Source: Nephrocerus scutellatus (taxonomy: Eukaryota; Arthropoda; Insecta; Diptera; Pipunculidae). From it: a stretch of 64,000 nt of DNA. The stretch is taken from positions 58,120,920 through 58,184,919 of the forward strand of contig OX352765.1 in the NCBI GenBank assembly GCA_947095585.1, given 5' to 3'. How positions within the stretch are numbered: the first letter of the stretch is position 1; every line of letters starts with the position of its first letter. Under the pieces are notes generated by a model that was given only the letters and a program-made list of their open reading frames with translations, ran no database searches and was not told where the DNA came from. The position numbers were made by a program, and so were the translations under genes. Below, piece after piece: positions 10,884 through 21,106 of the stretch.

Positions 10884-12296
10884 TTAATGTTTCCCGAATG
10901 AGTCGAAAATGTCAGCAGATTGTCGAATGTGACTCCCAAGATCTTTGGATGTTTGACTGTAGGGATTGTCCTGCCGTGTATCGAGATATCGAGCTGTAGG
11001 TTGACTTCTGGTCCATGTGGTGAAAAGTGTAGCGGACGATTTTTCTGGAGACAGGATTAGATTTCGACTGGTAATAAAGTTTTCTAGTGTATCGAGGTAG
11101 GCGTTGATGTTTCTGCAAATGGCGGGGATGTCCTTGCCTGAGGCAAGAATAGTGCAGTCGTCGGCGTACGATTTCAATTTGACTCCGGTAGGTGGTGCAG
11201 GGAGTTTTGCCATGTAGTGGTTGAAGAGTGTTGGTGAGAGGACCCTTCCTCGGGGTACACCTTGCTTGACTTTCCTGAATGGCGATTTTTTGTTCCTAAA
11301 TTCGACGTAAGATTTCCTACCATTAAGGTAGTTGGTAAGCCAACGTTTCGTGGAAAGCTGTGACTCTAAGATGTCTTGTAGTAAGATGCCTAGGTCAACG
11401 TTGTCGAATGCATTAGATAGGTCCAGTGCAACAAGGACAGTGTGGTCACAGGGACGCTGTTGGTTAAGTCCTTGCGAGATGAGTGTTGTGATCTCCGAAA
11501 GGGCTGTGGTTGTGCTGCGCTGCTTGCGAAAGCCGTGTTGGTGTTCTGCTAACTGGAGTTTGGAATGAAGCTGAGGAAGTAGTATAGCTTCTAGTATTTT
11601 CGCTGTTGGAGACAGGAGAGAAATTGGACGATACGAGGATCCTTGAGCTGCCAGCTTACCGGGTTTGAGTAGGGGAATAATTCTGCCCGTTTTCCAAGGG
11701 TCAGGGATGTCCAATGTTTCAAGTGAGAGGTTAAAGATTTGAGTGAGGTAAGTGATATCTGTTGTGCCAAGATATTTGAGCATAATCATTGCGATTCCAT
11801 CCGGTCCAATGGCTTTGGAAGGTTTAACACTGCGTATAGCTAATTCAACTTCGGAGGGAAGTAGAATATGTGAGGTGTTGTCGTGCTCATAGCTGTGCAA
11901 CTTCCTGAGAGTAGTACGCTTGCCCTAGTTACAGTGCGTTGGGTGTTCTATGAACTGGCGGCAGAACATTGAGGAACACTTCCTGGGGCAGTCTTGTTGT
12001 GTGCTGTTGAATGTGATGGCTGTTAGGTTTCTACGTCTGGTGGTGTTGAAGAGCTCCTTGATAGTGGACCAGAGTTTCTTTGAACCCCCGTCACAAGATT
12101 GAAGGTACTCCAGCCATTTAGTTCGCCTATGTTGGTTGACTAGGCGATCAATCTCGTGATTTAGTAGATCGATTCTGGTACTCGCAGGGTTGAAGCTGCG
12201 AATATGATCACGTTCGTTAGCAAACTGGACTGCTTCTGCTGGGAAGTTAGACCTAATTGTAGGTATTCTGCCGGCTGTAACAAACGTGGGCGGAAG
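10884..12296 (-). pseudogene. LINE A: linker and reverse transcriptase
   Basis: The 338-codon stretch 10884-11900 is a LINE reverse transcriptase. It contains KPSKAIGPDGIAMIMLKYL, SSYRPISLLSPTAKILEAIL, HQHGFRKQRSTTTAL, ALDLSNAFDNVD (motif A), VKQGVPRGRVLSPTLFNHYM (motif B) and SYADDCTILASG (catalytic YADD). Upstream, 11901-12296 keeps the linker in a shifted frame (TKWLEYLQSCDGGSKKLW and others). The frame also shifts near 10960-11030 relative to the C-terminal part. Element B entered just upstream of this segment. Confidence 0.85.
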
Positions 12297-12311
12297 ATCC
12301 TTTCACCTGAA
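12297..12311. repeat. Left target-site duplication of LINE B
   Basis: ATCCTTTCACCTGAA is repeated exactly at 15634-15648, flanking element B. It belongs to LINE A sequence, so it proves that B inserted into A. Confidence 0.9.
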
Positions 12312-13526
12312 CCTGACATTCTTCTTTTACAGGAAACAAATCTCACTGGGAGAAATCCGTTCAGTCCAGACGGATACAATATCCACAGGGTCGACAAAGG
12401 CAGTGGACGCTCTGGGACGGCGGTCCTTATCAAGAATACTATGGCAGGCGAAAAGGTGCAAATCAGTGGTCTACGTAGCATGGAAGCAACAGCTGTCAGC
12501 ATTAAAGTCAACGAAGTGGAGACCTTGCTGGTGATATCGGTGTACAATAACTGTAACGCAACGAGGGAAGACATCCAACGGGATTTGCAAACTGTCTGCA
12601 ACACCTCCTCTAGACACACATACTGTGTTGTTGGAGGTGATTTTAATGCTAGACATACTCGATGGCAGGACGAAGTGTGCAATCACAAAGGAAGGGCCAT
12701 TACAGACTGGATGGACTCAAATCCGCATCAGCACACGATGGCTATAGTTTCACAGCCCCGGAAGACGTACCCTCGGACACCGTCAACTCTGGATTTCTTT
12801 CTGGCAACCACAAATTTCTTAAATATTCTCCCAGAATTAAGAAATTATTCCTGCTTGGCGCATGATAGCGACTCGGATCATATGGCCATAGAGCTTCGAG
12901 TGAGGCTGAACCAGCGAATTGTGCAAGTCACCCCAACACCTGAACTTCACATCAACTTTAAAAAAATAAACTGGAACCGGTTTAGATCAGAAGTTGAAGC
13001 TGAACTTCCTATTCCAGCGGCTTGCAGAAATCTAGAGAATACAGAAATTGATGATGCTATCAGAAATTTTGAGATTACAGCGAATTCAGCCATTAATCGG
13101 CAGAAAACAATTCGCACTAGCAGGGATCGCTTCCAACACTTGCCTGAGCATATACAGGCCATATATGTTCACAAGCAACGGCTTAGGAAACGCCTTCAGA
13201 GAATCTTCAATAGGACACTTTACACAGTCAACGACGAATACCTATCTGTACTTTCGCAACTGCGTTGTACAGTTAACATGTGTCGTCAAGCTGTGCGGAG
13301 GTTTCAGGAAGATGAACTGACCAAACGGCTCCAGGACATCAAACCAGGCCCTGATGCTTTTAGGAAGCTGAACTCTCTGGTGGGAAAGCGTATTTCCATT
13401 CCAGAGATTATCACCATTGAAGATCGAACAGTATCCAGCGCTGCTGAGAAAGCGGAAGCCTTTGCCTGCCATTTTGAAAGGAGCTTTACCACCAACGCAT
13501 CTTCCAGATTTCTTGGAAGAGGTTGA
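12312..13526 (+). pseudogene. LINE B: endonuclease and linker
   Basis: The frame opens inside the apurinic-type endonuclease domain with PDILLLQETNLTGR (catalytic Glu in QET). It goes on through VVGGDFNARHTRW (DFNA motif) and HDSDSDHMAIELR (SDH motif). The linker follows, with HLPEHIQAIYVHKQRLRKRL and LTKRLQDIKPGPDAFRKLN. The enzyme nicks target DNA to prime reverse transcription. The element's 5' end is cut off about 10-20 residues into the domain; an upstream reading frame belongs to the flanking LINE A DNA. A frameshift near 13480-13526 separates it from the RT. Confidence 0.85.
12337..12555 (+). repeat. Endonuclease segment, original copy of 219-bp duplication
   Basis: This stretch (CAAATCTCACTGGG to CAATAACTGTA) recurs at 15016-15234 with only about four substitutions. 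It encodes the N-terminal third of the LINE B endonuclease. Confidence 0.9.
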
Positions 13527-14983
13527 AAGTCTTGTGGAAGACACCACTTCTCCAGGAAATACTATAGTGCAGTTCAGTGAAGAAAATCGCGCCAACGCAC
13601 CCGTAGACGTCGATATGTTTACCGGAACAGCTGTTGTCAATGATTTGATTATGAGTGGAAACTCAAAAAAATCATCAGGCACAGTGGGGATTTCTAACTT
13701 TTTGCTTAAAAAGTTACCGGGTATGGCAATTTTGATGTTAACCATCATTTTCAACAATTGCCTAAACAATGGCTACTTTCCGGACAACTGGAAGGTGGCC
13801 AAGGTAGTACCAGTACCCAAGAAAACTGACAGCTCCAGCGTAACTGGTTACCTACCGTCCAATAGCTCTACTGTGTTGTATCAGTAAAGTATTGGAATCA
13901 TTGATCCGTAAAAAGATCAATACGTTTTGTACGGAAAGAAATCTTATTCCTTCCTTTCAGTACGGTTTCCGAGAGAAGCACTCTACGCTGCACCCTCTGC
14001 TGAAGCTTCACAGTGACGTCACTAAAGGACTGAACGTCAAAAGTAGTACAGTGGCCTGTTTGCTAGACATCGAAAAAGCTTTCGATAGTGTCTGGATAAA
14101 CGGGCTACTGTACAAGCTTATTAGTTTTGGTTTCCCCAATTATATTGTAAAAATAATTAAAAATTTTCTTTTTAACAGGGTCTTCTTTGTACAGGTGTAC
14201 GACCGCCCATCGACAAGGAAAAGGATCAAAGCCGGAGTTCCTCAAGGTTCCAGACTTGGACCAGTCCTGTATAGCATCTTCACGGCGGATCAACCCACAA
14301 ATACAGCGGGAACAAGGACTATGCTCTTCGCGGATGACTCCATAACGTATGCAGTTTCCCGCTCTCCCGAGATAGCTGGCCGAAGAGTGGAGGAACACCT
14401 CAGAAATCTTTGGGACTACTACCTGAAGTGGGGACTAAAGATCAACGCCAATAAAACGGAACTCATCTGCTTCCGAGTACCAGCAACCGAAACAAGGATA
14501 AGAAAAATCGCAAGCCGGTGCAGAGCCTTAAAAATCACCCTTCCGGATAACACAACAATAAACACCAAGTCAGAGACTAAGTACCTGGGAATCAACTTTA
14601 CTGAGAGGCTCAAGTTTAACTCTCACATCGACAAAACAATGAAAAAAGCGAACTACGCTCTTCATTTGGTGCACCCGATACTTAAAAGACGAAACGGTCT
14701 GTCAAACAACACCAGGCTGCTTATCTACAAGCAACTCATCAGGCCAGTGATAACCTATGGTTACCCCATATGGTTCACCGTCTCACCAACAACGATGAAG
14801 AAGATCTCCCTAATTGAAAGGAAGGTACTAAGGATCTGTACAGGACTCTGGAGGGTGATAAACAGCTATAAGTTTGTGTCGACTACAAAACTATACGAAG
14901 CAGCAGGTCTGCTGCCAATAACACCACTTGTTCCGAATTGCGAGGAAATTCGTCGACGCATTGGAAACACATCCAAGTCCTGA
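13456..14983 (+). pseudogene. LINE B: reverse transcriptase (two frames)
   Basis: 13417-13887 and 13892-14983 together encode the reverse transcriptase. Landmarks are PDNWKVAKVVPVPKKT, SFQYGFREKHSTLHPLLKL, CLLDIEKAFDSVW (motif A), IKAGVPQGSRLGPVLYSI (motif B), LFADDSITYAV (catalytic FADD) and KYLGINFTERLKFNSHI (thumb). The first piece ends early where one base appears lost in the GY-x-P-x-SL block near 13855-13890. The C-terminal region runs to about 14950 before the frame moves into the segment that holds the duplicated endonuclease piece. All catalytic Asp residues are present. Confidence 0.85.
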
Positions 14984-15015
14984 GATGCAAGGACTGCGAA
15001 TCGAGGAAATCGAGC

Positions 15016-15234
15016 CAAATCTCACTGGGAGAAATCCGTTCAGTCCAGACGGATACAATATCCACAGGGTCGACAAAGGCAGTGGACGCTCTGGGACGGC
15101 GGTCCTTATCAAGAACACTATGGCAGGCGAAAAGGTGCAAATCAGTGGTCTACGTAGCATGGAAGCAACAGCTATCAGCACTAAAGTCAACGAAGTGAAG
15201 ACCTTGCTGGTGATATCGGTGTACAATAACTGTA
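15016..15234 (+). repeat. Second copy of the endonuclease segment inside ORF2 end
   Basis: This 219-bp copy of 12337-12555 lies in frame within the C-terminal reading frame 14928-15275. That frame reads RKFVDALETHPSPEMQGLR before the copy and YKSPVHTHKRIH after it. The copy differs from the original at about four positions, so it is recent or was inherited by the source element. Confidence 0.85.
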
Positions 15235-15275
15235 CCTACAAGTCACCGGTACATACACATAAGAGGATTCACTGA

Positions 15276-15633
15276 TGCTAGATTCGATGACATCTTTAAC
15301 AATCAAGACGTCTTCTACGAAAAGGCGGGCAACCAATATTACAGAGGCTGAAGTTCGCCCTGTTTATACGCCGCTTAATATTTTTCATTCTTATTTTATT
15401 TTAAAATTATTGTTTAAAATTTAATTACCTTAAAAATAAACATGTAGTAGATTAAGTAGTAAAAAATATTGTTTAAAAATAAACAATACCAAAAAAAAAG
15501 ACAATGTAAATACGTCGGGCCCCTATTGTTGAGCCGACACATATTAATATTAGTTATAAGTTTAGTTTTAAATAAAAATTGTATATTACTTTAATGTTTA
15601 ATAAAAATATCTTAATCTAAAAAAAAAAAAAAA
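15276..15633 (+). other. LINE B 3' UTR and poly(A) tail
   Basis: An AT-rich untranslated stretch has several AATAAA-like hexamers (for example AATAAAAATAT at 15599) and ends in a run of A at about 15620-15633. The right target duplication follows immediately. Confidence 0.75.
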
Positions 15634-15648
15634 ATCCTTTCACCTGAA
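15634..15648. repeat. Right target-site duplication of LINE B
   Basis: This is an exact repeat of 12297-12311. Its first A may belong to the poly(A) tail. Confidence 0.85.
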
Positions 15649-16343
15649 ATTGCGTTGGTGGGGGGTGGTAACTTTCCCAATTGTCTGTCGACAAACCTAG
15701 TGAAACTTGGCCAGTCCGCCTAAGCATAATTGACAAACGTGCGTTTTTCCGCTGGCACAAAGTTATCGGCTTTACCCACAGTGATGATGATCGGGATATG
15801 GTCGGAGTTTAACGATGTACAAGCTAATAAAGTGTCGCTTACTATGCTGATGTCTGGGGAGCTGGAACAGGTTGCACAGATCCTGGTGGGTGAGTTTTCA
15901 TTGATGGTACCAAAGTTTGAATCATCGATTTGCTCGGCAATATGCGTGACGCGACGATCGTTCTCTAGATTAGAGTGCCAGCAATCATAGTGAGCGTTGA
16001 AATCCCCGACAATCAGGCGGTAACGGTCTGTTAGTAGATGTTCTAGAGAAGGAAGGTAGCCGGATGTGCAGCATGTTGTTGGTGGAATATAGACATTTGT
16101 TATTTCGATTAAGGTGTCGTTGGACTTGACTGCAATAGTTTGTGGTTCGAGGTGTGGATCGGGTGTGGTGGGTGCAGGTGTTGGCATGAGTCTGTAGTTG
16201 ACCGAGTTATGCACGATGAACGCAAGACCTCCTCCGCCTCCACTGTTTGTGTTCTTGCGTATGATGTTATAGTTGGTGCTTCTGGATAGCAAGCAGGAGG
16301 GAGTGAGCTTTGTTTTTTGTATAGCATTATTTAAGATCCCATG
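15649..16343 (-). pseudogene. LINE A: endonuclease, main part
   Basis: The minus-strand open stretch (about 15720-16330) encodes an APE-type endonuclease. It has GILNNAIQKTKLTP (normally QETK; the catalytic Glu reads Lys here), GGGGGLAFIVHNSVNYRL, EITNVYIPPTTCC, RLIVGDFNAHYDCWHS (DFNA motif) and LNSDHIPIIITV (SDH motif). The domain's N-terminal start lies beyond element C at 18926-19000. Removing C brings NYMEL next to HGILNNAIQ, which is the expected domain order. The other end is split from the linker by element B. Confidence 0.8.
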
Positions 16344-16427
16344 TTTTTTTTTTTTTTTTTTTATACTGTACACACGCTAAAGGGTTTGCACCCTTATAAT
16401 GCTTAGCACAGCGTGGGCGTTAGAAAA

Positions 16428-18128
16428 TTAGGGAGAGGAAAAGATGAGATGTCTATGCACGCGCGTCTTAAACGACTGCAGATCATAAAAATGCGGAAAC
16501 ACAGAATCAGGCAAATCATTCCATATAACAATCGTGCGGCTAAAGAAGGAATCTCTGAATTGGTTAGTACGTCCGAAGATAGGCTTAATGGTAGACCCGT
16601 GAGCTCGAGTTGAGGCACGGGTATTACGGATGGGATGGAGATAAGGACACCGCTTATGGAAAAAGCGATAAAACAATGACAGGCAGAAAACATTCCTACG
16701 ATGTTCAAGCGATTCGATTGATTTCGCGATATGAACGTCACCAATAAGTTTTAACGCGCGGTTCTGAACTCTGTCTAGTAGATGCAATGTGGTCTTGGGG
16801 GCACCTGCCCAGACAATACAATTGTATTCGAGTTTAGGGCGAATATACGCCTTGTAAATAGTAGCCAGATCTGAAGGAGTGAAGTACATCTGGCACCGTT
16901 TTAGGAAACCTAAACATCTCGTAGCATTTTTGGCGATGGCAAATATGTGGTCGTTCCAACGAAGCTTTTTGTTGACGCACATACCGAGAATTGAGAGCTT
17001 TTCAGTTTCTTTGATGCAAGAACCATTCATGGATAAAGGTTGGGGGTTTAAATTACGCTTAGACGACAGAAGACAGCATTGGGTTTTAGAAGCGTTAAAT
17101 TCAACTCTATTATGTAGTCCCCACCTTGTTATGCTGTCAAGGTCAGAATTTAACGTGCTTAAAATACGTTGTTGTTCAAGTTCCACTTGTAACGAAGAGG
17201 GTCGTGCAGAAAGCGTGAAGTCATATGAAAAGCTAAGAGTACTGTCATCACCGAAAGAATGGACTGGATTAGAGGTGGTGGATAGGAGATCATTAATGAA
17301 AATTAGAAAGAGTGTCGGAGATAAAACAGAGCCTTGAGGAACACCGGCGTTTACGCGGTGTACATTGGATTTGAATCCGTCCAATACGACCTGGATTGAA
17401 CGGTCAGAAAGGTAGTTACTAGTCCAATTGAGCAGGGTGTTATTAATTCCATAAGCATTCATTTTCGACAAAAGAGCTTGATGCCAGATTCTGTCAAATG
17501 CCTTGGAAATGTAGAGTGCAACAACTTTACTTTCACCAAATTTGTGAATAGACTGGTTCCACTTTTCAGTGAGATAAGCCATCAGGTCACCTGTAGAACG
17601 TTGACTACGAAAACAATACTGCTGGTCACTAAGGATTTCACGTGATTTAAGGTATTGCATAAGCTTACGATTGATCAGGGTTTCCATGACCTTGGAGAGT
17701 ATAGATGTTAGTGCAATGGGTCGGTACGAGGAAAGGGATGACGTTTCGCCTTTTTTAGGAACAGGCTGGATAAAGGCTGTTTTCCAATTCCTTGGGACGA
17801 CTCCAGAAGAATAAGAGAAATGGAAAAGTCTGCGAAGTGGTAATGCCAACGTTGAAGAACAACTCTTCAAAACTATAGCGGGAATGCCATCAGGCCCAGC
17901 AGATTTATGAATGTTAAGATCATTTAATACTCTTGCCGCTTGACGAGTACGCAAGTAAATCTGTCCCATAGAGGATTCAACTCTTACAAGTACAGGCGGC
18001 GACAACGTGCTATCTGGCAGCGTAGAGCTAGCTGCGAAATGTGAAGCAAGCAGATTGGCCTTGTCTTTTGAGCTGACATTGGCATTGCAATCATTTCTGA
18101 TTCGTCTAAATTTGGTTCGGTTTTCCAC
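16428..18128 (-). pseudogene. LINE C: reverse transcriptase
   Basis: A long uninterrupted 566-codon frame covers the linker end and complete reverse transcriptase. It contains DLNIHKSAGPDGIPAIVLK, SLSSYRPIALTSILSKVMET, DQQYCFRSQRSTGDLMAYL, VVALYISKAFDRIWHQALL (motif A; the usual DISKAFD Asp reads Tyr), VNAGVPQGSVLSPTLFLIF (motif B) and HSFGDDSTLSF (FADD reads FGDD). A thumb and C-terminal block follow (ILGMCVNKKLRWNDHIF, VQNRALKLIGDVHIAKSIES). It keeps its frame but has a changed motif A Asp, so it is probably inactive. Confidence 0.85.
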
Positions 18129-18580
18129 AGTGGGTTTTTTTTTTTATATAACCGAAAGCATACCTCAAGGTTCCTAGTAGCCTCTTTGCAGCTTAAATCA
18201 TACCAAGCATATTCCTTCGGTTTGATACACTTTGTCCTGGAAGGGATAAATTGTCTCATACCCTCGAGGATTATGTTAGCGATCGTATCAGAAGTGGCAT
18301 CCACACCACTATTGGCGTTAAGTGGCCAGTTATAGCTTTTAAAGAAATTATTGAGGCCATCCCAGTTGGCTTTCTCGTATAGCCATACTTTTCTTTTAGG
18401 AGTTTTCTCTTTAACTGTGTGGTTTGACAACGAGAAATTAGCTGATACTACACAATGGTCTGAAGAGCCTAGAGGCGATAATACATTGACGGTGTATTTG
18501 TTAGGAAGAGAAGTAAGAAACAAGTCAAGGGTATTAGCGTTATGACTTACAATGTCTGGAATTCGAGTGGGCTCATTCAC
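17984..18580 (-). pseudogene. LINE C: endonuclease C-terminal part and linker
   Basis: The frame begins MNEPTRIPDIVSHNANTLDL and contains LGSSDHCVVSANFSLSNHT (SDH motif) and YDLSCKEATRNLEVCFRLYKK (linker). Compared with the copy at 25092 onward, about 200 bases holding the GDFNVHNSSW block are missing between this piece and 18610-18903. A T-run near 18131 marks a shift into the RT frame. Confidence 0.8.
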
Positions 18581-18609
18581 AAGCTGAGTGAGATGGTTAA
18601 AATCATGGA

Positions 18610-18903
18610 TTAAATGGAATGCTTACGCACTTTGACTTTAAGCCAAATAAAGTTGAATTCCGCGTTGGAACAATGATTGAAATGTGCTTGGGACTGGTAA
18701 GCAATATCACTACGTACATATATTGCGAGACCGCGGTGGGGAAAAAATACTGGCACTAAGTTGTAACCAGGCCAACTAAAATCCGAAACGTCGGAATCAT
18801 TATTAACCTGAGTTTCTGTTAGTGCCAGAATAGCAGGTTTGTGGTCTGCTAAATGGACGCACGTGGCCGAGAGATTCGATCTAAGCCCACGAATGTTACA
18901 CAC
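18610..18903 (-). pseudogene. LINE C: endonuclease N-terminal part
   Basis: The open stretch reads MCNIRGLRSNLSATCVHLAD, ILALTETQVNNDSDV (TET with the catalytic Glu) and FFPHRGLAIYVRSDIAYQSQ. This is the start of the APE-type endonuclease. It stops where the central DFN block has been deleted. Confidence 0.8.
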
Positions 18904-18925
18904 ATCGACCCTGAATTAAACGCAC

Positions 18926-19560
18926 TGGAGCTCCATATAGTTGGTGATTTCTGTTACTTTCCCTCGTAAGCCATTGCAATTCAGATGCTTCACAGCGAAA
19001 GGTATGTGGTGTTCCTGTGTGGTATGTTGGTAGTTTGCAGGTGGAGGTGATTCCGTGGATGTTGGTGTAGTGTTGATGAGCGAGTTGACGTTGTCTATCG
19101 GATTATGACTGGTTATGGCGGATGTTGTGGGTGGAGTGTGAAGTTGTGGGGTTGTCTGTACTGTTTGGTTACAGCAGCATGGGGCCAAGAAGTTGGCGGT
19201 CCATTGATGACAGTTATTAAGTCCAGAGCATGTTCTAAGATGACACCAGTTCTCACAGCCATTGCATTTAACGGAAGAGGCATTGCCGTGTATGCGGCTT
19301 TGGCATACTGAGCAGTGCCAGGTAGTGGCGTTGTTGGTTGTTTGAACTCGTGCCCTGCAGCATTCCGCAATGAAACTCCGATTCCAGTCTCTGATGTTGG
19401 CTAGACCTCAGCATCGTCTGAAATGGCACCAGTGTCCGAAGTTGTTGCACATAACTGAGGAGATGTTTCTATTTGTCCTTGTGTTGCATACGGAGCATGT
19501 CCAGATCCGAGGACCTGGATTCGGCTCGATGCCGGCTATTTTGAAGTCGTGTCCATTTCT
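18926..19560 (-). pseudogene. LINE A: 2A-like motif, two PHD-like fingers, endonuclease start
   Basis: On the minus strand AGIEPNPGP is encoded at 19510-19536, just before the first finger. Finger 1 (19497 to about 19400) has CSVC, then CNNFGHWCHFRRC, and is cut by a TGA. Finger 2 (19314 to about 19172) has CSVC, then KCNGCENWCHLRTC and a final APCCC, fitting a C4-H-C3 PHD pattern. A Thr/Pro/Ser-rich linker leads to HIPFAVKHLNCNGLRGKVTE, the start of the endonuclease, in the same frame. PHD fingers in front of the endonuclease are known from some CR1-group LINEs. The rest of the endonuclease lies beyond element C. Confidence 0.75.
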
Positions 19561-19965
19561 CTTCTACGCCAGATATCTCAGCCCCAGGACTTACTCTCCC
19601 TGCATTTAGTGCGAGTCCTATCGCTTGACCGTCTGTTAAACCTATTGCTGAGAGTCTTTAGGTGCATAGAACCGATCGTCGTAGATAGACTGATCTGATC
19701 GCTAGACCGTACTTGTTTCTGGTCTCTTCGTTGCTAAGGGCAGCCGGGTTGACTCGAATCTGATTCGCGGATGCGATCTGTCGTGATGATGCAATCCACG
19801 CTCGGAGCAACATGATGGTGGTCCGAATCTACATGGTCTATCTGGTTGCGGCTGACTCAATTAGAAGATACCCAGGTGGCTTTGTGATTTAAAAAAGGCG
19901 TTTCTGCAGTATAGCCCGCATGCGAATTTACGCTCTCTGCTACGCCCCTGCCGCCCACTTTTGTG
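19561..19965 (-). other. Probable 5' UTR of LINE A
   Basis: This stretch has no open frame or recognised motif. It is more GC-balanced than the AT-rich DNA after about 19965, where the dispersed repeat begins. The 5' border of A is therefore placed near 19965 by composition only. Confidence 0.4.
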
Positions 19966-20097
19966 GGTTAATTGGTACCATATAATAGGTAATAAAAATA
20001 TCTTCCATTTAAAAAAATTAGTCCAATCGAGCTACCTTCGGCAGTGGTAGAGTCAAAAAACTGTCTTTTATATAAAAGGTAAAAAAGAGGCGTGCTT

Positions 20098-20334
20098 AAA
20101 AGTGGGAAATATTGCACACATGTATATTTCCGGTGACAATACTTTCTATTAAAATTTGAACCCGAGGTCCAAGGGGCTCCCATACAAATATTTTACAAAA
20201 TTTACCCGATTTTCTTTAAATTTTGTACACATGTGTGTCTTCGATGGAAAACACTTTTTGGAGTGATCGGGTCCCTGGGGACCCCCATATACATTTTTTA
20301 AATATCGCTATATCGCATAAGATCACGGCAAAGT

Positions 20335-20336
<2 letters not shown>
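20098..20336 (+). repeat. Dispersed palindromic repeat family, copy at 20.2 kb
   Basis: The copy contains GCACACATGTATATTTCCGG, TGACAATACTTTCTATTAAA, a GC palindrome (CCCGAGGTCCAAGGGG), ACCCGATTTTCTTTAAATTT, ACATGTGTGTCTTCGATGGA and ATCGCTATATCGCATAAGAT. It matches 22200-22460 closely. It ends at a T-run. Confidence 0.75.

Positions 20337-20383
<47 letters not shown>
20337..20383. repeat. Poly(T) tract
   Basis: An almost pure run of about 46 T follows the repeat copy. It could be the poly(A) tail of a minus-strand retroinsert or slippage expansion. Confidence 0.8.
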
Positions 20384-20386
<3 letters not shown>

Positions 20387-20814
20387 AGTCGTTGGGTTAA
20401 ATCTAGAAATAATGCGCGAAAGAACTCCATTTTGCACTTTTTTGTCATATATGATGTGAACTAATTAAAAAAAAGTTTTATAACAAAGTGACAGTGATTT
20501 TAGCGCACCTGCACTCTTTTAGGATGCATTCTTTGTTTTTTAAACTTTCAACAAAGCCCCAGATGCAAAATAAAAAAAAAATAACACGGTACAAAGCTAA
20601 CAGGAGTGATCAATCGGTTAGGGAAGAATACAAAATACATTAATTTCAAGTATTGGATATATTGGATACATGTATAAAAACGGAAGCATAAAAGGAGAAG
20701 TAATAATAGCAATACACCATATGTATCGCATGCGTTAAATCCTCGTTACTGCTGGTAGGTTCTTAATGTATAATGATCGTGTAGGGTGGAAATTCCTAAG
20801 CAGAGTTGTCAGAG
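20384..20814. other. Unassigned intron sequence
   Basis: AT-rich sequence without open frames or recognisable element motifs. Confidence 0.4.
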
Positions 20815-21106
20815 TATATAATAATATTAATATTTTGGCACGACGACCATTGCGGTCCAAAACCTGGCTTCTCGCGACCATTTCTTTTGTGCATGTATAT
20901 TTTTGCACACAAATGAAAGCAAGCTACAATTTAATGCTGTATCCGAACGACGAATTGAAAAGCTTATCGTAACAAGTAATTACCCTCGGATGTTTGTCGC
21001 GAGAGGTGGGACCATGAAAAATACTTTTGGTGTTTTCTGGGATTCGAACCTCGAACCTTCTGCTCAGAAGTCCATGCACTTTCAACTGAGGCACAGCGCC
21101 CACACT
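20815..21106 (-). mobile_element. tRNA-derived SINE, copy 1
   Basis: On the minus strand the head GTGTGGGCGCTGTGCCTCAG (A-box-like) is followed about 40 bases later by GGTTCGAATCCC, a perfect B box (plus strand 21039-21050). The body includes CCTCTCGCGACAAACATCCG, TTCGGATACAGCATTAAATT and ATGGTCGCGAGAAGCCAGG. It ends in an ATT/ATAAT-rich tail. The same parts in the same order occur at 61625-61891 on the + strand. RNA polymerase III would transcribe such elements from the internal boxes, and LINE machinery mobilises them. Confidence 0.85.

Larger units (their letters stand above)
12312..15633 (+). mobile_element. LINE element B (Jockey-like), 5' truncated
   Basis: A + strand non-LTR retrotransposon begins inside its endonuclease and carries a linker, reverse transcriptase and 3' UTR with an A-tail at about 15620-15633. 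It is bounded by a 15-bp duplication. It is related to LINE G at 49004-51854. The coding part has only two or three frame breaks, so it is one of the younger elements. A 219-bp piece of its endonuclease is repeated near the end of ORF2. Confidence 0.9.
16344..18925 (-). mobile_element. LINE element C (Jockey-like) inserted in LINE A
   Basis: Its minus-strand poly(A) is the T-run at 16344-16362. The 3' UTR has a small hairpin, also found as a fragment at 8346-8397. The coding region covers endonuclease and RT. The 5' end lies near 18925, within a few codons of the VDVCNIRGLRSNL start of the endonuclease. The join with LINE A shows almost no target duplication (two bases at most). Related copies are at 25092-27357 and 42710-43325. 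Confidence 0.85.
10043..19965 (-). mobile_element. LINE element A, nested host for B and C
   Basis: Minus-strand pieces of one non-LTR retrotransposon appear in order. 19965 to about 19560 is probable 5' UTR. A 2A-like motif and two PHD-like fingers (19560-19170) lead into the endonuclease start (18926-19000). The endonuclease continues at 15649-16343. The linker and reverse transcriptase occupy 10884-12296, and the C-terminal region 10158-10880. The 3' end is a short CAA repeat at 10043-10054. Element C fills 16344-18925 and element B fills 12312-15633. Without the guests, A is about 4 kb. A second copy at 46840-48208 confirms the 3' half and tail. Confidence 0.85.

Noticed and set aside
12204..12311. 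Upstream start of the LINE B endonuclease frame
   Set aside because: The ATG at 12204 lies in LINE A DNA outside the target duplication; the frame is open there by chance.
19105..19311. + strand open frame with many Cys, Gly and Trp
   Set aside because: It is the antisense of the second PHD-like finger of LINE A; the zinc pattern reads correctly only on the minus strand.
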